Source: Ferruginibacter sp.
Lineage (GTDB): Bacteria > Bacteroidota > Bacteroidia > Chitinophagales > Chitinophagaceae
Direction of reading: 5' to 3'
Length of the DNA: 64,000 nt
Assembly: GCA_019638525.1 (NCBI GenBank)
Contig: JAHBTO010000001.1
Span: forward strand, 1 to 64,000
Made by a program: the position numbers and the translations under genes. Under the pieces are notes generated by a model, which did not search any database, was not told the origin of the DNA, and saw only the letters and a program-made list of their open reading frames with translations. Positions 54,611 to 63,633 of this stretch are shown piece by piece. Within the stretch, counting starts at the first letter, position 1, and every line of letters begins with the position of its first letter.

Positions 54611-55780
54611 TTATGAAATAATGGGATGGCGCTTAAATTCCTTCTCCCTGTTAAACAGGTACCGGTAAGTAGCCAGTTTACGGCTGCGAAAAGTATCGCC
54701 AAAGTTTTCGGCCACATTTATCATTTTAGGATTAAAATCACCTATCCATTGCATTTCATAATCGGTATAATTATATGGCGGAGCCTGTACCAGCTTGCGG
54801 CATTCTCCAATTATATACGCATCTATTCCTTTGCCCTGCCATTCAGGAACAACTCCAAAAACCAACCCTACAAATTTATTAGTAGGCTTAAATTTTTGGC
54901 GCCATAAAAATTCAAGCTTTTGTAACAAACCAAATTTGCCATTAAAATGTTTAAAATACTGGTTTATATCGGGCAGGTTTAAAAACATGGCAATGGCTTT
55001 TCCTTTATGGTAAGCAAAATAAACCACCTTTTCATCCAGTACTGGTTTCATTTTTTTAAACATCAGCAGCACCTGTTCTTTATTCATTTGTTTTAATCCG
55101 CCATGGCCTGCCCAGGCTTTGTTATACACTTCGGTAAAATCGGCTGCATATTTTGACAGGTTGTTTTTTTTGATGGTTTCCATACTAATGTCAGGATTAG
55201 CTTCATGCACGGCATGGCGGTTGAGTGTTTTTTGTGCAATGGGTTTTTGAGCAATAAGGCCAAAACATACCTGGTTAAAAAAAACTTTAAACCCGTAATT
55301 CTCGAAGAGTTGAATATGATAAGGCTGGTTATAGTTCATGCAATACAAAGGCGGCATAAAACCTTCTACAATAAGGCCCCACCAGCGGTCACGCTCGCCA
55401 AAGTTTATTGGCCCATCCATGGCCTCCATCCCTTTTTGTGTAAGCCAGTTCCTGGCAGTATCAAATAAAAGGTTGGCAGCATCCTGGTTATTGATACATT
55501 CAAAAAAACCTATACCACCCACAGGCACATCATCGCCTTTGTTTTTATATTTTTTATTGGTGAAGGCTGCAATGCGGCCAATTAAATTTCCATTATCATC
55601 TTTCAAAATCCAGCGTACGGCTTCTCCAAAACGAAATGCTTTATTTTTTTCTTTATCAAAAACTTCATTTATGTCTTTATCTAAAGGCCTTATCCAGTTA
55701 GGATCGTTTTTATTGATGGCAACAGCCGTTTGTATAAATTCCTTTGCTGTGGTTTTACCAGTTACCGAAATAATTTGCAT
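54611..55780 (-). CDS. GNAT-like N-acyltransferase family protein
   Basis: A 389-residue cytoplasmic protein without a specific name. The last 130 residues (NKFVGLVFGVVPEWQGKGID and on) have the acyl-CoA-binding pattern of GNAT folds; the first part, with GRIAAFTNKKYKNKG and MDGPINFGERDRWWGLIVEG, is typical of a two-domain hypothetical family seen across Bacteroidota. No substrate is indicated. A TAAATTTG box (55798-55805) lies 17 nt before the ATG, so it has its own promoter. Confidence 0.75.
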   Translation of the reverse strand: MQIISVTGKTTAKEFIQTAVAINKNDPNWIRPLDKDINEVFDKEKNKAFRFGEAVRWILKDDNGNLIGRIAAFTNKKYKNKGDDVPVGGIGFFECINNQDAANLLFDTARNWLTQKGMEAMDGPINFGERDRWWGLIVEGFMPPLYCMNYNQPYHIQLFENYGFKVFFNQVCFGLIAQKPIAQKTLNRHAVHEANPDISMETIKKNNLSKYAADFTEVYNKAWAGHGGLKQMNKEQVLLMFKKMKPVLDEKVVYFAYHKGKAIAMFLNLPDINQYFKHFNGKFGLLQKLEFLWRQKFKPTNKFVGLVFGVVPEWQGKGIDAYIIGECRKLVQAPPYNYTDYEMQWIGDFNPKMINVAENFGDTFRSRKLATYRYLFNREKEFKRHPIIS

Positions 55781-55797
55781 AATGATAATTAAACATA

Positions 55798-55805
55798 CAA
55801 ATTTA
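55798..55805 (-). promoter_or_regulatory. -7 promoter box of the GNAT-like gene
   Basis: TAAATTTG on the minus strand, 17 nt before ATG 55780, fits the Bacteroidota -7 consensus. No TTTG at the standard -33 distance was identified. Confidence 0.4.
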
Positions 55806-55875
55806 TGATATTGAAAAGTAATGAGGTGAAGATATACATCAACAGGCCAGGTATAACAACAACAATAAAATAAAT

Positions 55876-56358
55876 TTAACCTATATCAGGCGCCTGTGCA
55901 TTATGAGGTTGAAAAGTGTACCAGCAAAGCATTAGCAGCAGGCTTGCAATTTTACTGTCTAAAAAAGATTTTGTTTTACTGATGCCCGAGTTTATGGCCG
56001 CAAAACTGCAGGTAAGCAGGTTATGCTGCATTTGCTCATCGTATAAAAACAGGTTGCCGCTGTTATCTTTATCGTAAATAAAAGAATATTTTTTTCCGTC
56101 AAGCACTACCAATCCTTTACCGCTGCCAGGTTTTTCTTCAATAATTTTACCAAGCTTAAAACCATATTCGTTTCTTATAATTTTTTTAGGAGTAAACAAA
56201 CCTATTTTATCAAACGAAAACATTCTTTTACCAAGGTTACTAACCATCCTAACAAACCCGGTTCGTTTGCTGAATGAAATATTGGCAAGTTTATTCCCGT
56301 CATCCCATAATTCAAAACATTCGCCATTTGTATTATTATTTGTGGCTAACCATTTCAT
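55876..56358 (-). CDS. Uncharacterised 160-residue protein
   Basis: No family recognised. The first 125 residues look like a small beta-rich domain (FELWDDGNKLANISFSKRTG; VVLDGKKYSFIYDKDNSGN). A hydrophobic stretch near the C-terminus (about 137-150, KIASLLLMLCWYTF) could anchor it, with a short polar tail QPHNAQAPDIG. No signal peptide. A tail-anchored topology is possible but unproven. The 261-nt region upstream holds three AAATGTGA repeats. Codon use looks like its neighbours. Confidence 0.7.
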   Translation of the reverse strand: MKWLATNNNTNGECFELWDDGNKLANISFSKRTGFVRMVSNLGKRMFSFDKIGLFTPKKIIRNEYGFKLGKIIEEKPGSGKGLVVLDGKKYSFIYDKDNSGNLFLYDEQMQHNLLTCSFAAINSGISKTKSFLDSKIASLLLMLCWYTFQPHNAQAPDIG

Positions 56359-56423
56359 ATTGGCATGTTTTAATTACATCGTGAAATTAAATTTTTTATT
56401 GGTTGTTTTTGTGTTGTGAAACA

Positions 56424-56481
56424 AAATGTGATTTAAATGTGAATACTAACATTTTTATAACATTTGCAATAAAAAATGTGA
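56424..56481 (+). repeat. Three AAATGTGA direct repeats upstream of the 160-residue gene
   Basis: AAATGTGA occurs at 56424, 56435 and 56474 on the plus strand (TCACATTT toward the gene at 55876-56358). The first two are 11 bp apart, one helical turn. The rest of the 56359-56619 spacer is AT-rich without a recognisable gene. A regulator site is possible. Confidence 0.3.
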
Positions 56482-56619
56482 AAATATAACATGAATAATA
56501 TGAAGAAAATCAAACTATGATGAAGTGTGGAAGAGTACTATTTATTTTATAAGAATTAAACAACTGATTTTTGTTTATTAAAATCTATTTGATTAATACT
56601 ACAAATTTTTATGCCCAAC

Positions 56620-57921
56620 TTAAAAACTAAAATGCAACCTGCAAGTGAAGATATTATCCTTTAAATCGGTTAGGTAGCCGGGTAATTGTGTTTTTTCGTT
56701 GGTTATTTTATCATACCAAAAAATAAAGCGTAGGTTATCGTTTACATAATAAATGTATCCAATACCAAGTGTTGAGTATTTAATATCGGTGGCATTTAAT
56801 GCCGTGCCGGCCTTGCCTATATCATCTTTTTTCACATTGCTGTTGGGGTCGTACCAATCGTATTTAAGTACAAGCTGGTGATGGGTATTTACTATGTTTT
56901 GTAAAAAACAAAAATAAGCTCCATTGAACTTACGGATATAATACCCGTTATTGCCGATAAGTAAAGCAGGCGGTGTTTCAGAACTATTTAATGTGGCTGT
57001 TTGTGTGCCAAACATATACTCGGCCCTAAGTTCGGTGGCACCATATTTATGTGTAAACTTTACCTGTACATCGGCACCGTAATATTTTCGTGGCGCTATT
57101 TTTCCTGCATTGGATGCAGAGGAATCAACTAAAAATGTTTTTCCAAAACTGTTTTGGCCTGTTGTAAAAATATATTTTGTGTTTTGTAAAAACCCTCCGT
57201 TTAAATATGATATACCTGCACTTAATTTTATATTTTTTGTAACCGGGTAAGGTTTTAACGCTACCCGGCTTATAAAATCTTTATGGCTGTCGTAATCGGC
57301 ACTGGCTGCTAACCCCTGTCCATTAAATAAACCTGCATCAATTTTTAAATAACGTAGAGCATGATTTTTTTTACGAGGTTCAAATGATACCATGGCACCC
57401 AGGTCTCTTTCGGTTTTCATTAATATCTGGCTCATCCTGCCCCGTTCGGGTGCTTCCCTGTTGCTTGATGATAAATTAAGTTCGTAACTGAAAGGCCTGG
57501 CAAACATACCTACGGTAAGAGAAAACACATCTAATTTGTTTTCAAAAACACGACCCCACAAATCTCGCATGGCAATGCCTCTTTCTGTTCCGTCTATTTG
57601 AAATGCAAACTGCAGCAAAGGCCCTTTCTCTTTTGTAAAATGCACATAATCGAACTTAATACGGCTTCGGCGAAACATAAAACGATTATTTACGTTTGCA
57701 CCAAAATCGCCACCGGCATAATTTTTAACTCCTTTTGATTGTGCTGCCTGAAACTGCGGTTGTATATAACCGCTTAACTGTATATAATGCAATTTTTTAT
57801 TGATTGATAGCAGTCCTTTTCCTTTTTCTTTTGCCGTATCTGCCATATCCATTAAAAACTGTGCATTTGAAATGTGATAACATAACAATAATACCAATAG
57901 CAATATACAATTCCTTATCAT
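56620..57921 (-). CDS. Porin of the phosphate-selective (OprP/OprO) type
   Basis: A 433-residue outer-membrane porin: signal peptide (1-20, ending SNAQ), a short coiled lead, then about 16 amphipathic strands ending TCRLHFSF with terminal Phe, the usual barrel end. YIQPQFQAAQSKG and FMFRRSRIKFDYVHF are the pattern of the porin O/P family. It lies back to back with the PhoU-like/Pit genes, which supports phosphate passage, though O/P-family members in this phylum may carry other anions. No Pho box can be pointed to. Confidence 0.85.
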   Translation of the reverse strand: MIRNCILLLVLLLCYHISNAQFLMDMADTAKEKGKGLLSINKKLHYIQLSGYIQPQFQAAQSKGVKNYAGGDFGANVNNRFMFRRSRIKFDYVHFTKEKGPLLQFAFQIDGTERGIAMRDLWGRVFENKLDVFSLTVGMFARPFSYELNLSSSNREAPERGRMSQILMKTERDLGAMVSFEPRKKNHALRYLKIDAGLFNGQGLAASADYDSHKDFISRVALKPYPVTKNIKLSAGISYLNGGFLQNTKYIFTTGQNSFGKTFLVDSSASNAGKIAPRKYYGADVQVKFTHKYGATELRAEYMFGTQTATLNSSETPPALLIGNNGYYIRKFNGAYFCFLQNIVNTHHQLVLKYDWYDPNSNVKKDDIGKAGTALNATDIKYSTLGIGYIYYVNDNLRFIFWYDKITNEKTQLPGYLTDLKDNIFTCRLHFSF

Positions 57922-58020
57922 GCAATGATTTTGAATGCAAAATAGTAAGAAATTGATGGTTGTTCAATGTTATGTAATTATTACCATTTTAATTACGTCA
58001 AAATAAACTGTCAATATTTA

Positions 58021-58028
58021 TACTTTTG
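58021..58028 (+). promoter_or_regulatory. -7 promoter box of the PhoU-like/Pit operon
   Basis: TACTTTTG matches TAnnTTTG, 16 nt before ATG 58045. Upstream, GTCAAAATA and GTCAATATT form an imperfect direct repeat (57997-58017) in the spacer and -33 area, a possible activator site. Confidence 0.5.
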
Positions 58029-58044
58029 CCCAAACATTATTCTT

Positions 58045-58695
58045 ATGGGACTAAATACTGTATTAAAGATTTTTCTTCCTAAAGACAGGGTTTTTTATCA
58101 TTTGTTCGAAAACGTATCAGAAGTGCTTGTGCAGATGGGCGATAAACTGAAGGAGATGATAAATGAACCCGATTTTGACAAACGTGGCAAACTGATAAAG
58201 GAGATTGAAGACCTGGAGCATATTAATGACGATTTCACCCACACCATCTTCACCGAACTGGGAAAAAATTTCATCACACCATTTGACCGGGAAGACATAC
58301 ACTACCTGGCTTCTTCATTAGATGACATTGCCGATTATATTTATGCAACTGCAAAAAAAATAAATTTTTACCGGGTAAACCCAAACAACGATATGGGTTT
58401 TAATAAAATGGCCGACCTGATAGCTATTGGCTGCAGGCAAATTGAAATTGCAGTGAAAGAATTGCGCAATATGAAAAATATGCGCTCGATAACAGATGCA
58501 CTGGTTTCGATTAACAGTGTAGAAAACCAGGCCGATGATATTTTTGACATGAGTATTGAACGCCTGTTTGCCACCGAACCCGATGCAAAAGAAGTGATAA
58601 AAAAACGAGAGATATACCAGGTGATGGAAATTGTAACAGATAAATGTGAAGATGCAGCCAATGTAATAGAATCAATCATTGTTAAGTATGCTTAA
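58045..58695 (+). CDS. DUF47/PhoU-like phosphate transport regulator
   Basis: A 216-residue all-helical protein of the DUF47 (PhoU-related, TIGR00153) family, typically encoded next to Pit transporters and thought to modulate them. Key helix motifs are LEHINDDFTHTIFTELGKNF, ITPFDREDIHYLASSLDDIA and the C-terminal MEIVTDKCEDAANVIESI. The open frame reaches 26 codons further upstream, but these cover the -7 box, so ATG 58045 is used. The Pit gene follows after 30 nt. Confidence 0.93.
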   Translation: MGLNTVLKIFLPKDRVFYHLFENVSEVLVQMGDKLKEMINEPDFDKRGKLIKEIEDLEHINDDFTHTIFTELGKNFITPFDREDIHYLASSLDDIADYIYATAKKINFYRVNPNNDMGFNKMADLIAIGCRQIEIAVKELRNMKNMRSITDALVSINSVENQADDIFDMSIERLFATEPDAKEVIKKREIYQVMEIVTDKCEDAANVIESIIVKYA

Positions 58696-58725
58696 TTAAA
58701 AAGCAAACCATCACATTTAAATTTT

Positions 58726-59934
58726 ATGACTTTTCTTATAATAATTATTGCCTTAGCGCTCATTTTCGATTATATCAATGGATTTCATGATGCGGCTAAT
58801 TCTATTGCCACAGTTGTTTCTACAAAAGTATTAACGCCCACGCAAGCAGTACTTTGGGCTGCCACGTTTAATTTTGCAGCTTTTTTTATTTTTAAAGATC
58901 ATGGTGTAGCCAATACTATCGCAAAAACCGTAAAAACAGAAGTAGTATACGGGCATGATATGATGGTGGTAATTTTTTCGGGATTACTGGCAGCTATTTT
59001 CTGGAACCTTTTCACCTGGTGGTTTGGTATACCTTCTTCTTCATCACATGCATTAATTGGCGCTTTTTCGGGTGCAGCTATAGCCTATGGAGGATTTAGT
59101 ACCGTAAACCCCGACCCCATCATTAAAACAGTGGCATTTATTTTCCTGGCACCAATAATAGGTATGATAATCGCATTTGTGATATCGCTGTGGTTTATTA
59201 ATTCTTTTAAAAAAGGATGGATGCCTGCGATATTAGCATTTATCATTTTTATTGGTGTAGCATTTTTTTTATATCACAACCTTGAAACAGACCCGGCCAA
59301 ACTAAAATCGCATTTTGAATCTTATACCCTTAAAGTAATTTTTTATGGCCGAAATTTTAAATGGATATTACTTTGTTCCATTTTAGTTATTATGGCTTGC
59401 TTTACCCTGTTTTTAAATAGTTTAAATGCAAACCGTGCCAATACCTGGTTTAAAAGAATACAACTTATTTCTTCTGCTTCGTTCAGTATTGGTCATGGCG
59501 GTAACGATGCTCAAAAAGTAATGGGTATTATTATGGCCGCTTTAATTGCTTATAATCCTAACCTGTATTCTATCGATCACATGGTATGGTGGGTTCCATT
59601 GGCCTGTTATTCAGCCATAGCACTGGGTACAATGAGTGGCGGGTGGAAGATTGTAAAAACAATGGGAACCCGAATTACCAAAGTAACCCCTTTTGAAGGT
59701 GTTGCTGCTGAAACAGCCGGTACTATCACACTATTTTTAACCGAAGCATTAAAAATACCCGTAAGTACAACACATACCATCACTGGTTCCATTATAGGAG
59801 TAGGTGCTACTAAACGTTTATCAGCAGTGCGCTGGGGTGTTACGGTAAATTTATTGTGGGCATGGGTACTTACCATCCCTGTGAGTGGTATAATTGCCAG
59901 CATTTGCTATTTTATTGTGAGTAAATTATTTTAA
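58726..59934 (+). CDS. pitA: Pit-family inorganic phosphate transporter
   Basis: A 402-residue PiT permease with about ten membrane segments. Both copies of the family signature are present: DYINGFHDAANSIATVVSTK at the N-terminus and SIGHGGNDAQKVMGII near residue 255. The segment STTHTITGSIIGVGA lies in the second repeat. It imports metal-phosphate by proton symport. Second gene after the PhoU-like protein; a terminator follows. Confidence 0.95.
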   Translation: MTFLIIIIALALIFDYINGFHDAANSIATVVSTKVLTPTQAVLWAATFNFAAFFIFKDHGVANTIAKTVKTEVVYGHDMMVVIFSGLLAAIFWNLFTWWFGIPSSSSHALIGAFSGAAIAYGGFSTVNPDPIIKTVAFIFLAPIIGMIIAFVISLWFINSFKKGWMPAILAFIIFIGVAFFLYHNLETDPAKLKSHFESYTLKVIFYGRNFKWILLCSILVIMACFTLFLNSLNANRANTWFKRIQLISSASFSIGHGGNDAQKVMGIIMAALIAYNPNLYSIDHMVWWVPLACYSAIALGTMSGGWKIVKTMGTRITKVTPFEGVAAETAGTITLFLTEALKIPVSTTHTITGSIIGVGATKRLSAVRWGVTVNLLWAWVLTIPVSGIIASICYFIVSKLF

Positions 59935-59955
59935 TTCTTATATTACATTATTTGT

Positions 59956-59990
59956 AAAATAGCCTGTGTAATTGGGCTATTTTTTATTTT
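59956..59990 (+). terminator. Rho-independent terminator of the Pit operon
   Basis: Nine-bp stem AAAATAGCC / GGCTATTTT (59956-59964 with 59975-59983), 10-nt loop and T-rich tail on the plus strand, 22 nt past the pit stop codon and just before galE. Confidence 0.8.
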
Positions 59991-59999
59991 CTTTGCAGC

Positions 60000-61049
60000 A
60001 TGAACAAAATATTAGTTACCGGTGGATGTGGTTATATTGGTGCACATACCATTGTAGACCTAATTGAAAACGGCTTTGAAGTAATATCAGCAGATAACAA
60101 CAGCCGTAGCAATGAAAATATTTTAGATGCAATTGAAAAAATCACCGGTAAGAAAGTGAAAAATTACAAAGTTGACCTTTGTATTTATGATGATGTGGTA
60201 GCCATCTTCCAGGAAAACAGGGATATTGCCGGCATTATACATTTTGCAGCATATAAATCAGTGGGCGAATCGGTAAAAAAACCTTTACTGTATTTTGAAA
60301 ATAATTTAAACTCTCTAATTAATATTCTAAAATGTGCTGTTGAATTCAATGTTTCAAATTTTGTTTTTTCATCTTCCTGCACAGTTTATGGTAATCCCGA
60401 TAAAATTCCCGTTACTGAAGAAACTCCTATGAAACCGGCAGAATCGGCTTATGGAGCTACCAAGCAAATGGGAGAACAAATTATACGTGAAGTAATCAAC
60501 AGCAGCAGCATAAAAGCGATATTATTACGCTATTTTAATCCGGTAGGTGCTCATCCATCGGCATTAATTGGCGAACTGCCATTGGGCAAACCCGAAAACC
60601 TTGTGCCGGCCATAACACAAACCGCTATAGGTAAATTACCCATGATGCAGGTATGGGGCAACGATTACGATACCCGTGATGGAAGTTGTGTAAGAGATTA
60701 TATTCATGTATGTGATATTGCCCATGCACATATACTGGGGCTTAATTACCTGTTGCAAAATAAAAACCAAACCAACTGCGATGTATTTAACCTTGGTACA
60801 GGCAATGGCTATACGGTGTTGGAGATTATCAATGAATTTGAAAAAGTAAGCGGTACAAAACTTAATTATAAAATTGGCCCACGCCGCCCCGGCGATGTAA
60901 TAGCCATTTATGCCAATAACGATAAAGCCAAAAATATGCTTGGCTGGCATCCTAAGTTTAACTTGCAGCAAATGATGGCAACTGCATGGCAATGGGAACT
61001 AAAACTTAAGGAGGATAATAAAATTAATATCCCCGGTTCTGCAAACTGA
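60000..61049 (+). CDS. galE: UDP-glucose 4-epimerase
   Basis: A 349-residue extended short-chain dehydrogenase that interconverts UDP-glucose and UDP-galactose. NAD-binding motif TGGCGYIGAHT at the N-terminus, the catalytic pair YGATK (Tyr and Lys near residues 150-154), SSSCTVYG and RYFNPVGAHPS follow the GalE pattern. The start codon lies only 10 nt after the T-tail of the pit terminator. A sequence TTTCTTTG (one mismatch to the -7 box) sits a few bases before the ATG. Role in surface-sugar supply is inferred. Confidence 0.93.
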   Translation: MNKILVTGGCGYIGAHTIVDLIENGFEVISADNNSRSNENILDAIEKITGKKVKNYKVDLCIYDDVVAIFQENRDIAGIIHFAAYKSVGESVKKPLLYFENNLNSLINILKCAVEFNVSNFVFSSSCTVYGNPDKIPVTEETPMKPAESAYGATKQMGEQIIREVINSSSIKAILLRYFNPVGAHPSALIGELPLGKPENLVPAITQTAIGKLPMMQVWGNDYDTRDGSCVRDYIHVCDIAHAHILGLNYLLQNKNQTNCDVFNLGTGNGYTVLEIINEFEKVSGTKLNYKIGPRRPGDVIAIYANNDKAKNMLGWHPKFNLQQMMATAWQWELKLKEDNKINIPGSAN

Positions 61050-61227
61050 TAAATTTTTTTTACCCATTTTACTTGTAAACTACAACCGGTTTATATTTTA
61101 CAGCTACTATTTGTATTTGCTGTTTATAATATTGTGAGCAACTTTTTCAATCTCATTTGCCAGCCTGCTAATCTTTCTTTTACTTTGCGGCAATTCTTAT
61201 CAACGTTTCAAACTAAATATAATTATC

Positions 61228-62181
61228 ATGCTTAATAATATACAGGTTACTGGTAATAAAGACACCCGAAGCGGTTTTGGCGATGGCATACTGGAAGCGG
61301 CACGTAAAAATGAAAACATTGTAGCACTTACAGCCGATCTTGCCGGATCATTAAAACTTAATGGTTTTATAAAAGAGTTTCCCGAAAGGTTCATACAGTG
61401 CGGTATTGCAGAAGCAAATATGATGGGTATAGCTGCAGGACTTACTATTGGCGGCAAAATTCCGTACACATCAACGTTTGCAAATTTCTCTACCGGCAGG
61501 GTGTACGATCAAATACGCCAAAGTATTGCCTATAGCGGTAAAAATGTAAAAATTTGTGCATCGCATGCAGGCCTTACTTTAGGTGAAGACGGGGCCACAC
61601 ACCAAATACTGGAAGATATAGGTTTAATGAAAATGCTGCCGGGCATGACGGTTATTGTACCGGCCGATTATAACCAAACCAAAGCAGCCACTAAAGCAAT
61701 AGCCGATTTTGAAGGCCCTGTTTATTTAAGATTTGGCCGCCCCGTATGGCCAATATTTACCAATGAAGCCGATTTTATAATTGGTAAAGCACAACAGTTA
61801 TCACAGGGTAATGATGTTACAATTTTTGCCTGTGGCCACATGGTTTGGAAAGCAGTGGAAGCAGCCAGGATACTGGAAGAAAAAGGAATCAGTACAGAAC
61901 TTATAAATATACACACCATAAAACCGCTGGATGTGAATGCTATTATACAATCAATAAGTAAAACAAAATGTGCCGTAACCGCAGAGGAACACAATATTAT
62001 TGGTGGCCTTGGCGACAGTATTGCCCAAACTGCAGCAAGGCATTGCCCAATTCCTATTGAATATGTTGGCACCAACGATACATTTGGAGAAAGTGGTAAA
62101 CCTATGGAACTGCTAAAAAAATACGGCCTGGATACAGATGATATAGTGGCTGCCGCACAAAAAGTAATTGCAAGAAAATAA
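61228..62181 (+). CDS. Transketolase C-terminal half (pyrimidine-binding and C-terminal domains)
   Basis: A 317-residue protein equal to the second half of a transketolase: the thiamine-diphosphate pyrimidine domain ([14 protein letters not shown] with the catalytic Glu; [18 protein letters not shown]) and the C-terminal domain ([17 protein letters not shown]). In split transketolases the N-terminal half, carrying the diphosphate/Mg site, is usually encoded just upstream; here galE and a 178-nt spacer occupy that place, so the partner must lie elsewhere. It should work in the non-oxidative pentose phosphate pathway with that partner. A related 1-deoxyxylulose-phosphate-synthase-like enzyme is a less likely alternative. 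Confidence 0.9.
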   Translation: MLNNIQVTGNKDTRSGFGDGILEAARKNENIVALTADLAGSLKLNGFIKEFPERFIQCGIAEANMMGIAAGLTIGGKIPYTSTFANFSTGRVYDQIRQSIAYSGKNVKICASHAGLTLGEDGATHQILEDIGLMKMLPGMTVIVPADYNQTKAATKAIADFEGPVYLRFGRPVWPIFTNEADFIIGKAQQLSQGNDVTIFACGHMVWKAVEAARILEEKGISTELINIHTIKPLDVNAIIQSISKTKCAVTAEEHNIIGGLGDSIAQTAARHCPIPIEYVGTNDTFGESGKPMELLKKYGLDTDDIVAAAQKVIARK

Positions 62182-62202
62182 GAGAATTAAACTTTTACAC
62201 AT

Positions 62203-62284
62203 AAAACCAATCTCAGTTTAGCCCGGCAGTTTAGTTTATTTAATTAAATTGCCTGAACGGAAAATGTGAGATTGGTTTTTTATT
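62203..62284 (+). terminator. Long two-tier hairpin terminator after the transketolase gene
   Basis: Outer 13-bp perfect stem AAAACCAATCTCA / TGAGATTGGTTTT (62203-62215 with 62267-62279) followed by T-rich sequence; inside it a second stem GGCAGTTTA / TAAATTGCC (62225-62233 with 62245-62253 region, one G-U). It ends 13 nt before the sigma factor ATG. The size is larger than usual for a terminator, so an additional regulatory role is possible. Confidence 0.7.
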
Positions 62285-62296
62285 TGCTCGACCACT

Positions 62297-62848
62297 ATGA
62301 CTGAAAATATTGACGATAAAGAACTACTTGAGCAGTTTAGGCAGCCTGCAACCAAAGAACGCAGCTTTACGCTCATCATAAAAAAATACCAGGAAAAATT
62401 GTACTGGCATATACGCCGTATGGTGGTAAACCACGAAGATGCCAATGATGTATTGCAAAATATGTTCATAAAAGTTTGGAATGCATTGGAAAACTTTAGG
62501 GAAGATAGCCAACTGTACACCTGGCTTTACCGTATAGCCACCAACGAAAGCCTTAGTTTCCTGGAAAAGGAAAAAAGAAAGGCCTCCGTTTCTTTAAGCG
62601 ATGTAGAAACCGGGTTAAGCAATAAGCTAAAGTCAGAAAAAAATTTTGATGCCAATAAACTGGAATGGAAATTACAGGCAGCCATTCAAAAACTGCCCGA
62701 AAAGCAAAGAGTGGTTTTTAACCTCAGGTATTTTGATGAAATGCCATACGAAAAAATGAGTAAAGTGCTTGAAACCAGCGAGGGAGCTTTAAAAGCCAGT
62801 TATCATCATGCAGTAAAAAAAATTGAAGATTATATATTGAATAGTTAA
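62297..62848 (+). CDS. ECF-type RNA polymerase sigma factor
   Basis: A 183-residue sigma-70 family factor with region 2 (HEDANDVLQNMFIKVWNALE, the DxxQ/F core-binding and -10 helix) and region 4 (LPEKQRVVFNLRYFDEMPYE then SEGALKASYHHAVKKI, the -35-recognition helix-turn-helix). No region 3 or extra domains. The following gene, 34 nt away on the same strand, encodes a single-pass membrane protein that may control it. The promoter must lie in or next to the terminator that precedes it. Confidence 0.93.
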   Translation: MTENIDDKELLEQFRQPATKERSFTLIIKKYQEKLYWHIRRMVVNHEDANDVLQNMFIKVWNALENFREDSQLYTWLYRIATNESLSFLEKEKRKASVSLSDVETGLSNKLKSEKNFDANKLEWKLQAAIQKLPEKQRVVFNLRYFDEMPYEKMSKVLETSEGALKASYHHAVKKIEDYILNS

Positions 62849-62882
62849 ACTTAAGGCAAAAAAGTCAGTCAGAATAATACAG

Positions 62883-63626
62883 ATGGAAAATAAAGATTAC
62901 ATATTGAACGAATTAATGGAACTGAGTAAAATTGTTGCTTCCATCAATAAGGTTAATGTATTTACCGTGCCGGATGGTTATTTTTCTTTTTTACCCGATG
63001 ATATAATGCTTGGCATAAAAACCGAAAACGGTTTAGCCGTCAGCACAACTGCTTCCACAGCAGATGGCTTACCATCCGGGTATTTTGATTCATTGGCTGA
63101 TAATATAATGCAAAAGATACAAGCAGGGCAAACTGAAACATCATTAGAAGAAATAAAGGCTTTATCGCCCATGCTTTATAACATACAAAACAAAAATGTT
63201 TTTGATGTACCTGTAGGATATTTTAATAATACAGCTACAGAAATTATGGAAAAAGCCAGGCCTAAAGCCAAATTAGTTCATATTCAAAAACGCAGTAGTA
63301 CATTTTTTAAATATGCAGTGGCTGCAGTTTTTACCGGGGCAATGGCAATGGCCGTTTTTAAATTTACCGGCAACAGCAATAAAAACTTATTGCCCGAATA
63401 TGTAAAAACGGGTATGCAGATAAATGATGTAGATGGCGAACTATCAAAAATTTCGGATGCCGATATTGTAAAATACCTTGAAGAAACCGGTACTGATGTA
63501 AAAGCAGCCATTGTGGCTAATAGTATCGACAATAACGAACTGCCATCGCAGGATGATTATTTACAAGATGAAAAAGCTTTAGATAAATATCTCAACAGCA
63601 TAAATATTGATGATTTGACAAATTAA
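62883..63626 (+). CDS. Single-pass membrane protein with three PxGYFx6IM repeats, possible anti-sigma factor
   Basis: A 247-residue protein, not a named family. The cytoplasmic N-terminal half carries three copies of an exact spacing motif P-x-G-Y-F-x6-I-M: residues 30-42 (PDGYFSFLPDDIM), 64-76 (PSGYFDSLADNIM) and 110-122 (PVGYFNNTATEIM). A basic stretch then leads to one membrane helix at about 143-160; the remaining 85 residues are acidic and external. Topology and position after an ECF sigma gene fit an anti-sigma factor, though no ZAS or FecR motif is visible. The Spy-like gene follows after 7 nt. Confidence 0.75.
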   Translation: MENKDYILNELMELSKIVASINKVNVFTVPDGYFSFLPDDIMLGIKTENGLAVSTTASTADGLPSGYFDSLADNIMQKIQAGQTETSLEEIKALSPMLYNIQNKNVFDVPVGYFNNTATEIMEKARPKAKLVHIQKRSSTFFKYAVAAVFTGAMAMAVFKFTGNSNKNLLPEYVKTGMQINDVDGELSKISDADIVKYLEETGTDVKAAIVANSIDNNELPSQDDYLQDEKALDKYLNSINIDDLTN

Positions 63627-63633
63627 AATCAAG

